From positions 152,120 to 216,119 of the forward strand of contig JACQEP010000007.1 of assembly GCA_016200485.1 (NCBI GenBank): DNA of 64,000 nt, written 5' to 3'. The DNA comes from Gammaproteobacteria bacterium. GTDB lineage: Bacteria; Pseudomonadota; Gammaproteobacteria; Tenderiales; Tenderiaceae. Below the pieces are notes generated by a model. It searched no databases. It saw only the letters and a list, made by a program, of their open reading frames with translations, and was not told the DNA's origin. The position numbers and the translations under genes were made by a program. Shown here piece by piece: positions 1 through 9,040 of the stretch. Position 1 is the stretch's first letter, and the number at the start of each line of letters is the position of its first letter.

Positions 1-477
1 GATGCTATACACGGGAAAGCCTTTCATCGGCCGCTGGGCGTGAATGTCAATAATGTTCACGATGCAGCCGTGCTGTCTGGCCAGGGCAGCCGCGGCAGCC
101 TGCGATAGAAACAATGGTGCTTTAAGATTGCTGCCGACCAGATCATCCCAATGGCGCTCGGTAATGCTGCCGATAGCGGTGGGATAAAAGGTGGAGGCAT
201 TATTTACCAGCACATCGAGCCGTCCCCATGCCGACTCGGCAGCGTGTACAAGGCCTGGCAAGGCGCTAACGTCGAGCAAATCGGCCTGGATCAAGATCAC
301 CGAGTTGGGGCGCAGCCGGTTTAGCTCGACATGCAGCACTTCGGCCGCAGAGCGAGAACTGCGATAATGTAGCGCGATGTTCATGCCCTCGGCATGCAGG
401 GTGCGGGCAATGGTGGCGCCAATGCGATGCGCCGCACCGGTAATCAGGGCCACCTTGTCAGTCAACTCAGTATTCAT
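1..477 (-). CDS. Pteridine reductase, SDR family (3' end outside window)
   Basis: The minus-strand frame opens with ATG at 475-477 and stays open to base 1, giving 159 codons of a short-chain dehydrogenase. The N-terminus has the nucleotide-binding motif TGAAHRIG, the TGxxxRxG variant typical of PTR1/FolM-type pteridine reductases rather than the ordinary TGxxxGxG of SDRs. The NNAS motif follows near residue 93 and a conserved Asn-rich strand (CIVNIIDIHAQRP) near 137. The catalytic YxxxK lies beyond the window edge. Such enzymes reduce dihydropterin or dihydrofolate with NADPH. It is divergent from the MidA-type gene, a pairing I recall from other gammaproteobacteria. Family call is firm; exact substrate is inferred. 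Confidence 0.85.
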   Translation of the reverse strand, partial: MNTELTDKVALITGAAHRIGATIARTLHAEGMNIALHYRSSRSAAEVLHVELNRLRPNSVILIQADLLDVSALPGLVHAAESAWGRLDVLVNNASTFYPTAIGSITERHWDDLVGSNLKAPLFLSQAAAAALARQHGCIVNIIDIHAQRPMKGFPVYSI

Positions 478-558
478 GCCCGAGACTCCTATGTAATTTG
501 ATAAACTCTAGCGCATTACATTATCGCTGCAAACGCCACTTTTTCTCAGGTACCGATT

Positions 559-1734
559 TTGGCTATCGATTTTCCCCAACCTTCTGCTGAAGCCAGTGCT
601 CATAGCCAGCGCCTGGTCGACACAATTCGATCCGAGATTATAGCCGCAGGTGGCCGCATCAGTTTTGCCCGATTCATGGAACTGGCCTTGTATGCGCCGG
701 GATTAGGCTACTACGTCGCCGGTGCCCGCAAATTTGGCGAAGCCGGAGATTATGTCACGGCACCGGAAATTTCACCGTTGTTCGCCCGTTGTCTGGCGCG
801 GCAATGCCGACAGGTGTTGGATCAAATTGAAGGCGGCGACATTCTCGAATTCGGCGCCGGTTCCGGTGCCATGGCAACCGATATGCTGCTTGAACTCGAA
901 ACACTTAATTGTCTGCCGCAGCATTATTACATCATTGAAGTCAGTCCCGATCTGCAACAGCGACAACGTGAGACTTTGCTGAACCGTGCTCCGCATTTGC
1001 AAGCGTTCGTCAGCTGGCTGGATAAACTACCGCAGAGTTTTCATGGTGTGGTGCTGGCTAATGAAGTCATTGATGCGATGCCGGTGCATCTGCTGCAGTT
1101 TGATGGCGCCGAGTTTGGTGAGCGTTATGTTGCGTGGGAGGCGGAGACGTTTGTCTGGGTGGATGGCCCGCTAAGTACAGTGGAGTTGCAACAAGCGATT
1201 GTCCATTTAAAAAATGAAATAGCCGATGAATTAGATTTTGGCTACATTACTGAAATCAATCTTGCGCTGAATGGCTGGATCGCCGCGCTAGGCAATATGC
1301 TGACGGCAGGCGCTGTGCTGCTGATCGATTACGGCTTTCCGCGTCACGAGTATTATCATCCCGATCGCAACACCGGCACGCTGATGTGCCACTATCGGCA
1401 TCGTTCGCATCCCGATCCTTTCGTCTGGCCGGGATTGCAGGATATCACCGCCCATGTTGATTTTACGGCGGTGGCTGAGGCAGCGGATGCCGCCAGTTTG
1501 GATGTCGCGGGTTATACCAGCCAGGCGCAATTCCTGCTTGGCTGCGGATTGGGTGAAATATTGCAGCAAGCCGCAACGGATGATGTGCGCACGCATTTGA
1601 CTATGACCCAGGCGGTAAAAAAACTCACGCTGCCGAGCGAGATGGGCGAGTTGTTCAAGGTGATGGCATTGACGCGTAGCGTTGACTTGATGTTGCAGGG
1701 GTTTTCAGTGCAGGACCGGCGGCACAGACTTTAA
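559..1734 (+). CDS. MidA-type SAM-dependent methyltransferase (DUF185/NDUFAF7 family)
   Basis: A 391-residue protein of the usual family length, starting at TTG 559, the first plausible start after the divergent intergenic region. The N-terminal signature FARFMELALYAPGLGYY and the following GDYVTAPEISPLF are diagnostic of the MidA/NDUFAF7 (DUF185) family. The SAM-binding loop is ILEFGAGSGAMA near residue 95. The mitochondrial member methylates an arginine of complex I subunit NDUFS2; the bacterial substrate is not established. The gene is single and divergent from the pteridine reductase, so the 80-bp gap between them should hold both promoters. Confidence 0.85.
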   Translation: MAIDFPQPSAEASAHSQRLVDTIRSEIIAAGGRISFARFMELALYAPGLGYYVAGARKFGEAGDYVTAPEISPLFARCLARQCRQVLDQIEGGDILEFGAGSGAMATDMLLELETLNCLPQHYYIIEVSPDLQQRQRETLLNRAPHLQAFVSWLDKLPQSFHGVVLANEVIDAMPVHLLQFDGAEFGERYVAWEAETFVWVDGPLSTVELQQAIVHLKNEIADELDFGYITEINLALNGWIAALGNMLTAGAVLLIDYGFPRHEYYHPDRNTGTLMCHYRHRSHPDPFVWPGLQDITAHVDFTAVAEAADAASLDVAGYTSQAQFLLGCGLGEILQQAATDDVRTHLTMTQAVKKLTLPSEMGELFKVMALTRSVDLMLQGFSVQDRRHRL

Positions 1735-1827
1735 AGTCGTCCGCGGGGTGTTATTTGGCATGTGTGGCTGTGACAAATTATTTTGACTGAGATGGTGCAG
1801 GAGACTGGCATCACAGTTTGTTTTATA

Positions 1828-2808
1828 TTACTCGTGCCCGGTCTTCTGATCTTTTGATGACTCGGGTAGTATTCGTTTCCAGTGCTTGTCGTCTCTGAAA
1901 ACCTCATGTTTTGCCCATGATGCAAACTCCGCGCGTGTAATACAGCCCGTGGATCTTTTGCCGGAACCAGCGACGGTCTTGTAAATTACCTTGCGTGCTG
2001 CAGGATCGGGTTCGCTGGATTCGTCGACAATCTGGCGCACGGACCAATCGTCGCCATAACAACCGTTGCTGTAATAGCCACCTAAGTGAAGTTGTGTCGC
2101 CTGCATATGTCCTTGGGCGCGTGCCTTGGTGACCAGCTCATAGATCAGGAGTAAATCGTCCTCTGTAACATCAACAAAGGAGTTGATTTCTTTCAACGCG
2201 TTCAAAAAATCCTCGTGTGAGATGGATTCCTGTGTCGCCGCTGACGCTGTATGTTTTTTCTCCCTTCCCCAGAATGCTGGATAGCGACGCCAGGGAAAAA
2301 AAGCATTGAAGACGATAGCGCAGACGAGAATGGCGACCACATTTAACATGACTGGGGAGAGAACGAATTGATAGCCTAAGTCATGCAGTGCAGGGCCGCC
2401 GATCACCGCCGTGAGCGCGGTAGCACCGCCGGGTGGATGAATGCAGCGGAGGTAATGCATCAACAATATCGCCAACGCTACTGCCGTGGCGCCGGCCAAA
2501 AAAGTATTGGGAATGGTCTGTGCACAGACAACGCCGACCAATGCGGATATGAAGTGGCTCGCGACCAGGGGCCAGGGTTGCGACAAGACCCCATGAGGAA
2601 CAGCAAACAGGAGTACCGCTGAGGCACCCATGGAAGCAGTGATGAAAAGCGCATCAGTGCCGTTGAGGGAATGCCGGCTGATGACAGCAACGACGAAGAT
2701 TCCTAGGAATCCGCCGAGGGCGGAAACAAATTTTTCCTTGTGGCTAAGCGTGCCTCCTTGTACCCCCAGGAGATGCAACCAATGACGCAGGTGTTTTGTT
2801 GGTGACAT
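1828..2808 (-). CDS. HPP family integral membrane protein with soluble C-terminal domain
   Basis: I place the start at ATG 2808 (326 aa), with AGGA seven bases upstream; the open frame continues to 2916 but that extra stretch has no good start. The N-terminal half has about five hydrophobic segments and the family motif IHPPGGATAL near residue 125. After the last membrane segment (about residue 180) a polar C-terminal domain of about 140 residues follows, which I do not recognise. The HPP fold has been linked to nitrite transport in plants and cyanobacteria, but the function here is unknown. It stands alone, with no partner gene. Confidence 0.8.
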   Translation of the reverse strand: MSPTKHLRHWLHLLGVQGGTLSHKEKFVSALGGFLGIFVVAVISRHSLNGTDALFITASMGASAVLLFAVPHGVLSQPWPLVASHFISALVGVVCAQTIPNTFLAGATAVALAILLMHYLRCIHPPGGATALTAVIGGPALHDLGYQFVLSPVMLNVVAILVCAIVFNAFFPWRRYPAFWGREKKHTASAATQESISHEDFLNALKEINSFVDVTEDDLLLIYELVTKARAQGHMQATQLHLGGYYSNGCYGDDWSVRQIVDESSEPDPAARKVIYKTVAGSGKRSTGCITRAEFASWAKHEVFRDDKHWKRILPESSKDQKTGHE

Positions 2809-3121
2809 CTTTTGTCCTGGATGAATCAAGCAAGCAGTTGCGGTGCCTGGATAGATAAAATGTATAATAAATATTACTTTATATGGTCTACAAGAACAAG
2901 CGCGAAGGGTTGTCACCGTGTTTCATAAACCTTTTGTAAATAAAGGCGATGCTTTATGTTCAGTTTTTGGTTGTCTGGCAGAGGGTGTTTCTGAAGCTGA
3001 AAACAATGATCGGTGGCATCTTCTGTGATTGAGGGTATCCTGATCTTATTTCCTCCTGCTGTTTGTGGGAGGGCCAGGGCAAGAGTGAAATACACATCAC
3101 CAAGTTTGAATTCGGATCATC

Positions 3122-4360
3122 ATGTCATCCCAGCATCACGTACCAACAGTTGCCATTATCGGCGGCGGCCCCGCGGGGCTGATGGCCGCAGAAGTATTGA
3201 TCAACGCAGGTCTGTGCGTGGATCTTTACGATGCCATGCCCTCGCTCGGCCGCAAATTTCTGATGGCAGGTAAGGGTGGCATGAACATCACTCACTCCGA
3301 GCCCTACGATGTATTCATCACGCGTTACGGTGCGCGTCAAGCCATACTCAAACCAATATTGGATCGCTTCCCGCCGGATGATCTGCGTGCCTGGGCGCAA
3401 GGACTGGGCGTTGAAACTTTTGTCGGCAGTTCGCGGCGCGTGTTTCCAAAAGATTTCAAGGCCGCGCCGCTGTTGCGCGCCTGGTTGCATCGGCTGCGTG
3501 AGGCGGGTGTCAGGTTTCATGTGCGTCATCGCTGGTGTGGCTGGAATGCTAACGGTGAGCTGCGCTTTCAAACGCCTGCGGGTGAAAGCTGTGTGCAGGC
3601 CGACGCCGTCATTCTGGCCTTAGGCGGTGGCAGTTGGGCCAAGCTAGGATCAGATGGTAGTTGGGTGTCTTTGTTGCAGGCTAATGGCGTTGAAGTGGCA
3701 CCGCTGCGCCCGGCGAATTGCGGTTTTGATATCGGCTGGAGCGAACACTTCCGCGAACGGTTTGCCGGTGAGGCAATCAAATCGGTTGTCGCCACGTTTA
3801 CCGATGCCGATGGCGATTGCCGTCAGCAAGGTGAGTTGATGGTCACTGCCACCGGTCTTGAAGGCGGATTGATTTATGCACTATCAGCCAGGTTGCGTGA
3901 TGCCATTGACAATCAAGGCGCAGCGACGTTGCTGCTCGATCTGGCGCCAGATCAAGAGTTATCGCAATTGACGCAACAACTGGCCAAGCCGCGCGGCAGT
4001 CATTCACTGGCGAAGCATTTACGCAGCCGCGCCGGGATTGAAGGCGTCAAGGCGGGATTACTGCGTGAAGTACTTACTCCGGAACAATTAAACAATCCCG
4101 TTGTCCTATCGGCAGCGATCAAGGCGCTGCCACTGCAATTGAAGTCTGCACGCCCGCTCGACGAAGCCATCAGCAGCGCGGGCGGCGTACGCTTCGAAGC
4201 GTTGGATGAGCGATTAATGATCCGCGCCCACCCGGGCGTATTTTGTGCCGGTGAAATGCTTGATTGGGAAGCGCCTACGGGGGGCTATCTGTTTACCGCC
4301 AGCTTTGCCACTGGTCGCGCCGCCGGGCAAGGGGTGCTGGCATGGTTGGCAGATTTTTAG
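3122..4360 (+). CDS. NAD(P)/FAD-dependent flavoprotein, HI0933/YhiN superfamily
   Basis: A 412-residue protein with an N-terminal Rossmann dinucleotide-binding loop (IIGGGPAGLMAAEVL) and the family block GRKFLMAGKGGMNITHSEP, which fits the PP_4765-like (TIGR03862) branch of the HI0933 flavoproteins. A second conserved block near the C-terminus, GEMLDWEAPTGGYLF, is the usual FAD-binding closure. The reaction is not known. It starts at ATG 3122 and reads as a single gene with about 200 bp of plain DNA on its 5' side. Length is normal and no residue is obviously missing. Confidence 0.85.
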   Translation: MSSQHHVPTVAIIGGGPAGLMAAEVLINAGLCVDLYDAMPSLGRKFLMAGKGGMNITHSEPYDVFITRYGARQAILKPILDRFPPDDLRAWAQGLGVETFVGSSRRVFPKDFKAAPLLRAWLHRLREAGVRFHVRHRWCGWNANGELRFQTPAGESCVQADAVILALGGGSWAKLGSDGSWVSLLQANGVEVAPLRPANCGFDIGWSEHFRERFAGEAIKSVVATFTDADGDCRQQGELMVTATGLEGGLIYALSARLRDAIDNQGAATLLLDLAPDQELSQLTQQLAKPRGSHSLAKHLRSRAGIEGVKAGLLREVLTPEQLNNPVVLSAAIKALPLQLKSARPLDEAISSAGGVRFEALDERLMIRAHPGVFCAGEMLDWEAPTGGYLFTASFATGRAAGQGVLAWLADF

Positions 4361-4465
4361 CGCTGTAAGCAAAGTGAAATGAGTTGGGTGCTATAATGCG
4401 CTCGCAATGAGAATTGCCTGGCATCCAGCAGGATGTTCGGGGTAGGGGAGTGACAAGGTTAGGGT

Positions 4466-5059
4466 ATGGGTAGTATGAATATTAAAGCATTATTCGGTTT
4501 TATCTTCTTAGTAACAATTTCTGCAACAGCCACGGCATCAGTCGTCACCGATCTGGAAACAGGACTTCAGGCTTATCATGAAGGCGATTGCCGGACGGCC
4601 CTGAATCTGTGGACGCCTCTGGCAAAAAACGGTATTCCCGAGGCCGAGAATGATCTTGGACTACTCTACCTCAATGGTTGTGGCGTGCCGCGCGATTATC
4701 CTACCGCCGCGCAGTGGTTCCGTGAGGCTGCACTACAGGGGTTACCGCAGGCGGCGACTACGCTGGGCGCGATGTATGCCGAGGGGCGAGGCATTGTCAA
4801 AGACTATAACCGCGCCTTTGAGTGGTTCTCTTATGCCGCAGATCAGGGTTACCCTGAGGCGCAATACGATATCGGCATGATGTACGTCGAGGGGGTTGGT
4901 GTTTCCCAAAATTATGAACGCGCCCTGAAGTGGTTTCACAAGGCGTCCGTGCAAGGATATGTCGAAGCCCAGCACATGGAGCAGCAGTTGATTCATGATG
5001 GTTTAGGATTGGAGCATATTCCTTTTCCCAGAACCTACGTATGGTCGCAGCTGGGATAA
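4466..5059 (+). CDS. Secreted Sel1-like repeat protein
   Basis: A 197-residue protein that begins with a signal peptide (FGFIFLVTISATATA, cleavage near residue 24) and carries three to four Sel1-like (TPR-type) repeats, with units such as LGLLYLNGCGVPRDYPTAAQ, LGAMYAEGRGIVKDY and IGMMYVEGVGVSQNYERALK from about residue 60 to 165. Such proteins act as periplasmic protein-protein adaptors; the partner here is unknown. ATG codons at 4466 and 4475 are both possible starts. The next gene, also a small secreted protein, lies 78 bp downstream on the same strand. Confidence 0.8.
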   Translation: MGSMNIKALFGFIFLVTISATATASVVTDLETGLQAYHEGDCRTALNLWTPLAKNGIPEAENDLGLLYLNGCGVPRDYPTAAQWFREAALQGLPQAATTLGAMYAEGRGIVKDYNRAFEWFSYAADQGYPEAQYDIGMMYVEGVGVSQNYERALKWFHKASVQGYVEAQHMEQQLIHDGLGLEHIPFPRTYVWSQLG

Positions 5060-5137
5060 CTGCATCAACGTTAAAATTTTTCTGGCGATTTGACGTAATC
5101 TTAATAGAGAAATGCAATATTACGTTGGAAAGTTGTT

Positions 5138-5626
5138 ATGAGTACACCTCGTTTTCTGCCCATATTTTTGTGCACGATTTTCTCTTTCGGTAATGCGCTT
5201 GCCGAAGATGCGGCTGCGTTCGTTGGAGCGGTGCATCCGCCTCTGGTGGCAGGATGCAAAGAGCAAATCTCGCGCACGATTTATACCGATCAAAAAGGCA
5301 CGGTGCTCAGTTTCAGCTATGTCGAGTGCACTGCCGGTAATTCGCTGTGGTTTAACAAATTCGATGGCCGGAAAAACGGAGTTGCCACCTGGAAAGTGCA
5401 GGACGCAGAAACCGTAACGCTATTGCCGCATCAGACATTTCTGGATATCGGTTGCCACGGCAAGACGCGGCCCGATGATTATGTCGTGGCCGTGGGCACC
5501 TGGGTGAAGCGCGGCGCAGGTGGTTATCTCACCGAGATTACAGCAGCCTGGGCATTGGACACCGAAAAACTCAAGCTGGTTGAGTTGACGCCGGGCACGG
5601 TTAGTTGTGTGGTTGAGCAGTATTAG
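5138..5626 (+). CDS. Hypothetical secreted protein with four cysteines
   Basis: I do not recognise the family. The 162-residue product has a clear signal peptide (FLPIFLCTIFSFGNALA, cleavage before EDAAAF). The mature part has four well-spaced cysteines (AGCKEQ, YVECTAG, DIGCHGK, VSCVVE), which would suit two disulfides in the periplasm. No transmembrane segment follows. It may be transcribed with the Sel1-repeat gene upstream (78-bp gap), and it converges with the SIR2-like gene 22 bp away. Confidence 0.65.
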   Translation: MSTPRFLPIFLCTIFSFGNALAEDAAAFVGAVHPPLVAGCKEQISRTIYTDQKGTVLSFSYVECTAGNSLWFNKFDGRKNGVATWKVQDAETVTLLPHQTFLDIGCHGKTRPDDYVVAVGTWVKRGAGGYLTEITAAWALDTEKLKLVELTPGTVSCVVEQY

Positions 5627-5648
5627 AGTTGGTGAAATCTATTTTAGT

Positions 5649-6653
5649 CTATGTGTACGACTCTTCTACCTGTCTTAATTGATCAAGCCAGGTCCACAAT
5701 TTTGGAAATGAATATTCTCTCGGGATTGGATTATTGCAGATAAACTGTGCGTTCAAATATTGATTTATGTATGCTTCACCGGTTCTTCTGGGGTGATTGG
5801 CTATCCAAGAGTCATAAAAAGATGGATGTGTTTCGTAGTGGTGGGTATGAATAAAAGGCTCCCATGTGTTGCACAAATCATCTTCACTTCTAATATCGAT
5901 AATTTCCGTTTGCTCCATTTCTCTATGATTTACATCACCCCAAGCAGATTTCATTAAATCAATTGCACTAACATCTGACTGTGGTGCACCGTAGCCAAAG
6001 ATAGTAATCATAAAAGCACTTTGTAAATGATGATTAAGCTTTTTCCACTGCAAAGAAATGAAACCATTCAAGTGATAATTCTTCTCTGCAATGGGGTATA
6101 GAAGTTTTGTCGGTGCAAGAACACAGCCGCACTTGCTACACCTACTTCCATTTATTCCTGCGACCTTGTCTTTTTCGCAATATCCAACCCCGGCATTGCC
6201 ATGAAGAAATAGTAGACGTGGTAACTTAAATTTTTGTGTGTTCCTGTGGTGCGCCAGCGACAAAAGCGGATCCCAGTTAAAAGTTGCAACAACGTCCTTT
6301 TCTCGGAGAGATAGTAGTAAGTGGTCATAAATGGTCGGTTCATCAATAATCTCTAAGCGAGAAAAGTAGTCATAAATTATCTTTTCTAATTTTTCTCTGG
6401 CCTCTTTGTGGGCTTTATTCCGATAAAGTTGGTCGTACATCTTCTCGAAGTTGTTAGCTTCAAAATTGACGCCTGTCTGGCACAGTAAGTCATTAAGGCC
6501 AAGAATATCCACGAAGTTATTCATGAGCGGAAGCTTTACGCCATTCTTATCCCCATTTGGGAAAGCGGCGTAACTAGCTCCGGAACCCAGGATTACAACA
6601 TGGGGCTTACCCATCTGTATTTGTTTAATCTCTTGTTCTGCCGAAACTTTCAT
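5649..6653 (-). CDS. SIR2-like protein with zinc-finger insert, candidate NADase
   Basis: The preferred start is ATG 6653, preceded by AAAGGAAG at good spacing, giving 334 residues; the longer frame to 6746 lacks a ribosome site. SIR2-like features in order: nucleotide loop ILGSGASYA (23-27), TFNWDP near 124-129, LHGN near 150 with His151 in the catalytic position, then C159, C172, C175 and C177 as a probable zinc finger, and FGYGAPQSD near 225. Stand-alone SIR2-like proteins are often NAD-consuming effectors of anti-phage systems, but no partner gene adjoins it. The stretch is visibly more A+T-rich than its neighbours, which suggests transfer. Confidence 0.7.
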   Translation of the reverse strand: MKVSAEQEIKQIQMGKPHVVILGSGASYAAFPNGDKNGVKLPLMNNFVDILGLNDLLCQTGVNFEANNFEKMYDQLYRNKAHKEAREKLEKIIYDYFSRLEIIDEPTIYDHLLLSLREKDVVATFNWDPLLSLAHHRNTQKFKLPRLLFLHGNAGVGYCEKDKVAGINGSRCSKCGCVLAPTKLLYPIAEKNYHLNGFISLQWKKLNHHLQSAFMITIFGYGAPQSDVSAIDLMKSAWGDVNHREMEQTEIIDIRSEDDLCNTWEPFIHTHHYETHPSFYDSWIANHPRRTGEAYINQYLNAQFICNNPIPREYSFPKLWTWLDQLRQVEESYT

Positions 6654-6882
6654 AGGCTTCCTTTTGACGTATAACGCTACGTTTGAGGGGGGATGGTATC
6701 TGAGGATGCTGTAAATAATTATGTGCTGAACAAGGGTGTTCCACAATTAGTACCAGCTAATGCGCCTATGAGGGTCTGCACTCGCCGAGCCAGCGCCACT
6801 GTGACAATATGCCGCATCCCGCCTAACAAGATCGGCCGTTAAAATCCCTTGAACATGCATTCAATCTATCGGTTTTGCCTCT

Positions 6883-7593
6883 GTGGAGAAACTATTAGAA
6901 CCTGATCGTTTCATAACCTGGAATCAGCCGTCCCGCCAAAAGTGGCCGGTGGCTGGGCTGGTGGTGGCTGCGCATTTGCTCGTGGTTTATGGGTTGTGGC
7001 AGGCGCAGAAAGGCGAGGTTTTTCAGGAAGAGGAGCCGATGTTTGTGTCGCTGATTGAGTCCGCGATTCAACAAGAGGAGGCTCGGCCGGTGCTGCCGCA
7101 AGTTGTGCCCAGGCCAGCGGTTGCGGTGCCAACGCCGGATTTGCCGAAGCCGATCGTGACCGAGGCGCCGGCGGCTGCGGCTGAAGTTGTGGTGCCCACA
7201 TCACCAATGCCGGTTGCCGAGCCGGTGCTGGCTGCGCCGGAGCCAATGCCTATTCCAGTGCCGATGCCCATGTCGAGCCAAGCGCAGGCGCCTGTTTCGC
7301 AGACGGTAAGTTTGCCCGAGCTAGCAGCAGTGTGTTCGGAGCGTGTGCCGCCGGTTTATCCGTGGCGGGCGAAGAAAATGGGTTTGCAGGGCCGGGTGGT
7401 GTTGCAAGTCGGTCTTGATGATGTCGGTCGCATTACACAGGCGGCGGTGCATCAATCGTCAGGTGTGACACTGCTGGATGAGGCGGCATTGGCGGCGGTG
7501 CAGCAATGGCGTTGCCAGCCTGCGATGAGTAACGGTCGTGCGGTGCCTGCCGTGGCGCTGCAACCTTTTAATTTCACGCTGAAGAGGGGTTAG
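6883..7593 (+). CDS. tonB: TonB energy transducer
   Basis: A 236-residue protein starting at GTG 6883. It has a short cytoplasmic tail, one N-terminal membrane anchor (VAGLVVAAHLLVVYGLW, about residues 24-40), a long Pro/Ala/Val-rich periplasmic spacer (about 65-140), and a C-terminal TonB domain with PPVYPWRAKKMGLQGRVVL and WRCQPAMSNGRAV. It passes proton-motive force to outer-membrane receptors. exbB starts 2 bp after its stop and exbD follows, so the three form one operon. A likely client, the TonB-dependent receptor at 11086, lies nearby. No obvious Fur-type palindrome is seen upstream. Confidence 0.88.
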   Translation: MEKLLEPDRFITWNQPSRQKWPVAGLVVAAHLLVVYGLWQAQKGEVFQEEEPMFVSLIESAIQQEEARPVLPQVVPRPAVAVPTPDLPKPIVTEAPAAAAEVVVPTSPMPVAEPVLAAPEPMPIPVPMPMSSQAQAPVSQTVSLPELAAVCSERVPPVYPWRAKKMGLQGRVVLQVGLDDVGRITQAAVHQSSGVTLLDEAALAAVQQWRCQPAMSNGRAVPAVALQPFNFTLKRG

Positions 7594-7595
7594 TC

Positions 7596-8351
7596 ATGGA
7601 ACAATCGCTTGGTGTTGCGCACTTCATCGCTCAGACCGATACGGTGGGTGTGATTGTCTTGACCTTGCTGATGTTGCTGTCGCTGGCGAGCTGGTATCTG
7701 ATCATCACAAAACAGTTACAGAATCTGCAATCACAGCGCCAGAGTCGCGCCTTCCTCGCTGGCTTTTGGCGCGCTGAATCGTTTGATCAAGCCGAGTTGC
7801 CGGCGGAAGGTAGCGCCGCCGACAATGCCTTCGCCCGGCTGGTGCGTGTAGCGGCTAAGGCTGCGCATAAGGATCGTCAGGGCAAACAGACACTGGCGGC
7901 TGCGGGCGGGCTTAACGAATATCTCACGCGGGTGTTGCGCAACGGCATCGAACAGGAAACGGCGCGTGCCGAACACGGTTTGACGCTATTGGCTTCGGCG
8001 GGTTCTTCGGCGCCATACATCGGTCTGTTCGGCACGGTGTGGGGCATTTATCACGCGCTGGTGGCGATCGGGCTGGCCGGTCAAGGCACGCTCGACAAAG
8101 TGGCGGGGCCGGTGGGTGAGGCGTTGATCATGACTGCGCTCGGCTTGGCGGTCGCGATTCCAGCGCTGCTGGCGTACAACTATTTCCATCGCCGCAATCG
8201 CATTCTGCTCGCCAGTCTGGAAGCCTTTGCTCACGATCTGATCACGCTGATGACGGTGGAGGCCAATGAGCCAATGCACACACAAAAAAAGGCGCCTGAG
8301 TCTGTGATCACCAGCGTGCGCACTGCGCGCGCGGCTGTGGTGTTGAGTTGA
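7596..8351 (+). CDS. exbB: ExbB, MotA/TolQ/ExbB proton channel
   Basis: 251 residues, ATG 7596 preceded by GAGGGG. Three membrane segments are visible: the first near residues 15-38, then two C-terminal ones in the conserved block LASAGSSAPYIGLFGTVWG (about 130-150) and MTALGLAVAIPALLAYNYF (about 178-197). This is the inner-membrane proton channel that powers TonB together with ExbD. It is tightly packed between tonB (2-bp gap) and exbD (10-bp gap). Confidence 0.9.
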   Translation: MEQSLGVAHFIAQTDTVGVIVLTLLMLLSLASWYLIITKQLQNLQSQRQSRAFLAGFWRAESFDQAELPAEGSAADNAFARLVRVAAKAAHKDRQGKQTLAAAGGLNEYLTRVLRNGIEQETARAEHGLTLLASAGSSAPYIGLFGTVWGIYHALVAIGLAGQGTLDKVAGPVGEALIMTALGLAVAIPALLAYNYFHRRNRILLASLEAFAHDLITLMTVEANEPMHTQKKAPESVITSVRTARAAVVLS

Positions 8352-8361
8352 GGGTGTCATC

Positions 8362-8781
8362 ATGGCCTTGGGAAGTTTGAGTGATAAATCCAACTCGGCG
8401 CCGTTCGCCGAGATCAATATGGTGCCGTTGGTGGACGTGATGTTGGTGTTGCTGGTGATCTTTATTATCACCGCGCCGCTGCTTACCAACGCGGTAAAGA
8501 TCGATTTGCCCAAGGTGACTTCGGCGCCCAATCTGGCGACACCGGGGCATGTCGAGTTCGCCATTCGTCAGGATGGCAGCCTCTTCTGGAACGGCGAGGC
8601 GGTGGACATCGGTACACTGCCACAGCGCTTTGCCGCGGCCGCCGCAATGCAACCGCAGCCGGAGCTGCACATCCACACCGATCGGTTGGCTTATTACGAG
8701 CATGTCGCCAAGGTGATGTCGCTGGCGGGCAAGGCGGGGCTGACGCGGATCGGATTTGTCACGGATCCGGCAGCGAATTAG
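8362..8781 (+). CDS. exbD: ExbD biopolymer transport protein
   Basis: 139 residues, ATG 8362. One N-terminal membrane helix carries the conserved Asp (MVPLVDVMLVLLVIFIITAP, about residues 24-43), the proton-handling residue of ExbD/TolR. A periplasmic domain with the repeated pattern seen in ExbD follows. It is the last gene of tonB-exbB-exbD; a 218-bp inverted-repeat element begins 25 bp after its stop. Confidence 0.9.
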   Translation: MALGSLSDKSNSAPFAEINMVPLVDVMLVLLVIFIITAPLLTNAVKIDLPKVTSAPNLATPGHVEFAIRQDGSLFWNGEAVDIGTLPQRFAAAAAMQPQPELHIHTDRLAYYEHVAKVMSLAGKAGLTRIGFVTDPAAN

Positions 8782-8805
8782 CTGTTTCGTTATACTGTAG
8801 GCTGA

Positions 8806-9023
8806 TTAAAACCTAACGCGGAGACGCAAAGACGCGGAGAAGACCTTGTTAACCACAAAGGACGCAAAGGAACACGAAGGAAATCATGTGAAATTGTCCT
8901 TCCCTTCTGCCTATGATTCGTGGCATGGCTCTTGTTCGCGGTTGTCTTTGCGCACCTTTGCGTCCTTCGCGGTTAATTTTTCTAAATTTCTCTGCGCCTT
9001 TGCGTCTCCGCGTTAGGTTTTAA
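8806..9023. repeat. Long intergenic inverted repeat, CGCAAAG family (copy 1)
   Basis: Outer arms of about 35 bp are near-perfect inverted copies (AACGCGGAGACGCAAAGACG on the left, its complement ending at 9023). Inside lies a second pair built on AAGGACGCAAAGGAACACGA and its complement. The whole unit, including the centre, is clearly homologous to 57780-57975. No gene is evident inside. It fills the gap between exbD and regB. Confidence 0.85.
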
Positions 9024-9040
9024 AACTGGATAGCTAGCAG

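Noticed and set aside
6820..6845. CGCCTAACAAGATCGGCCGTTAA as an attC beside the SIR2-like gene
   Set aside because: Too short, cores only partly match, and no second site lies at the 3' end of the gene.
8806..9023. Tandem CGCAAAG units considered as a CRISPR array
   Set aside because: Units are short, inverted rather than direct, with no unique spacers and no cas genes.
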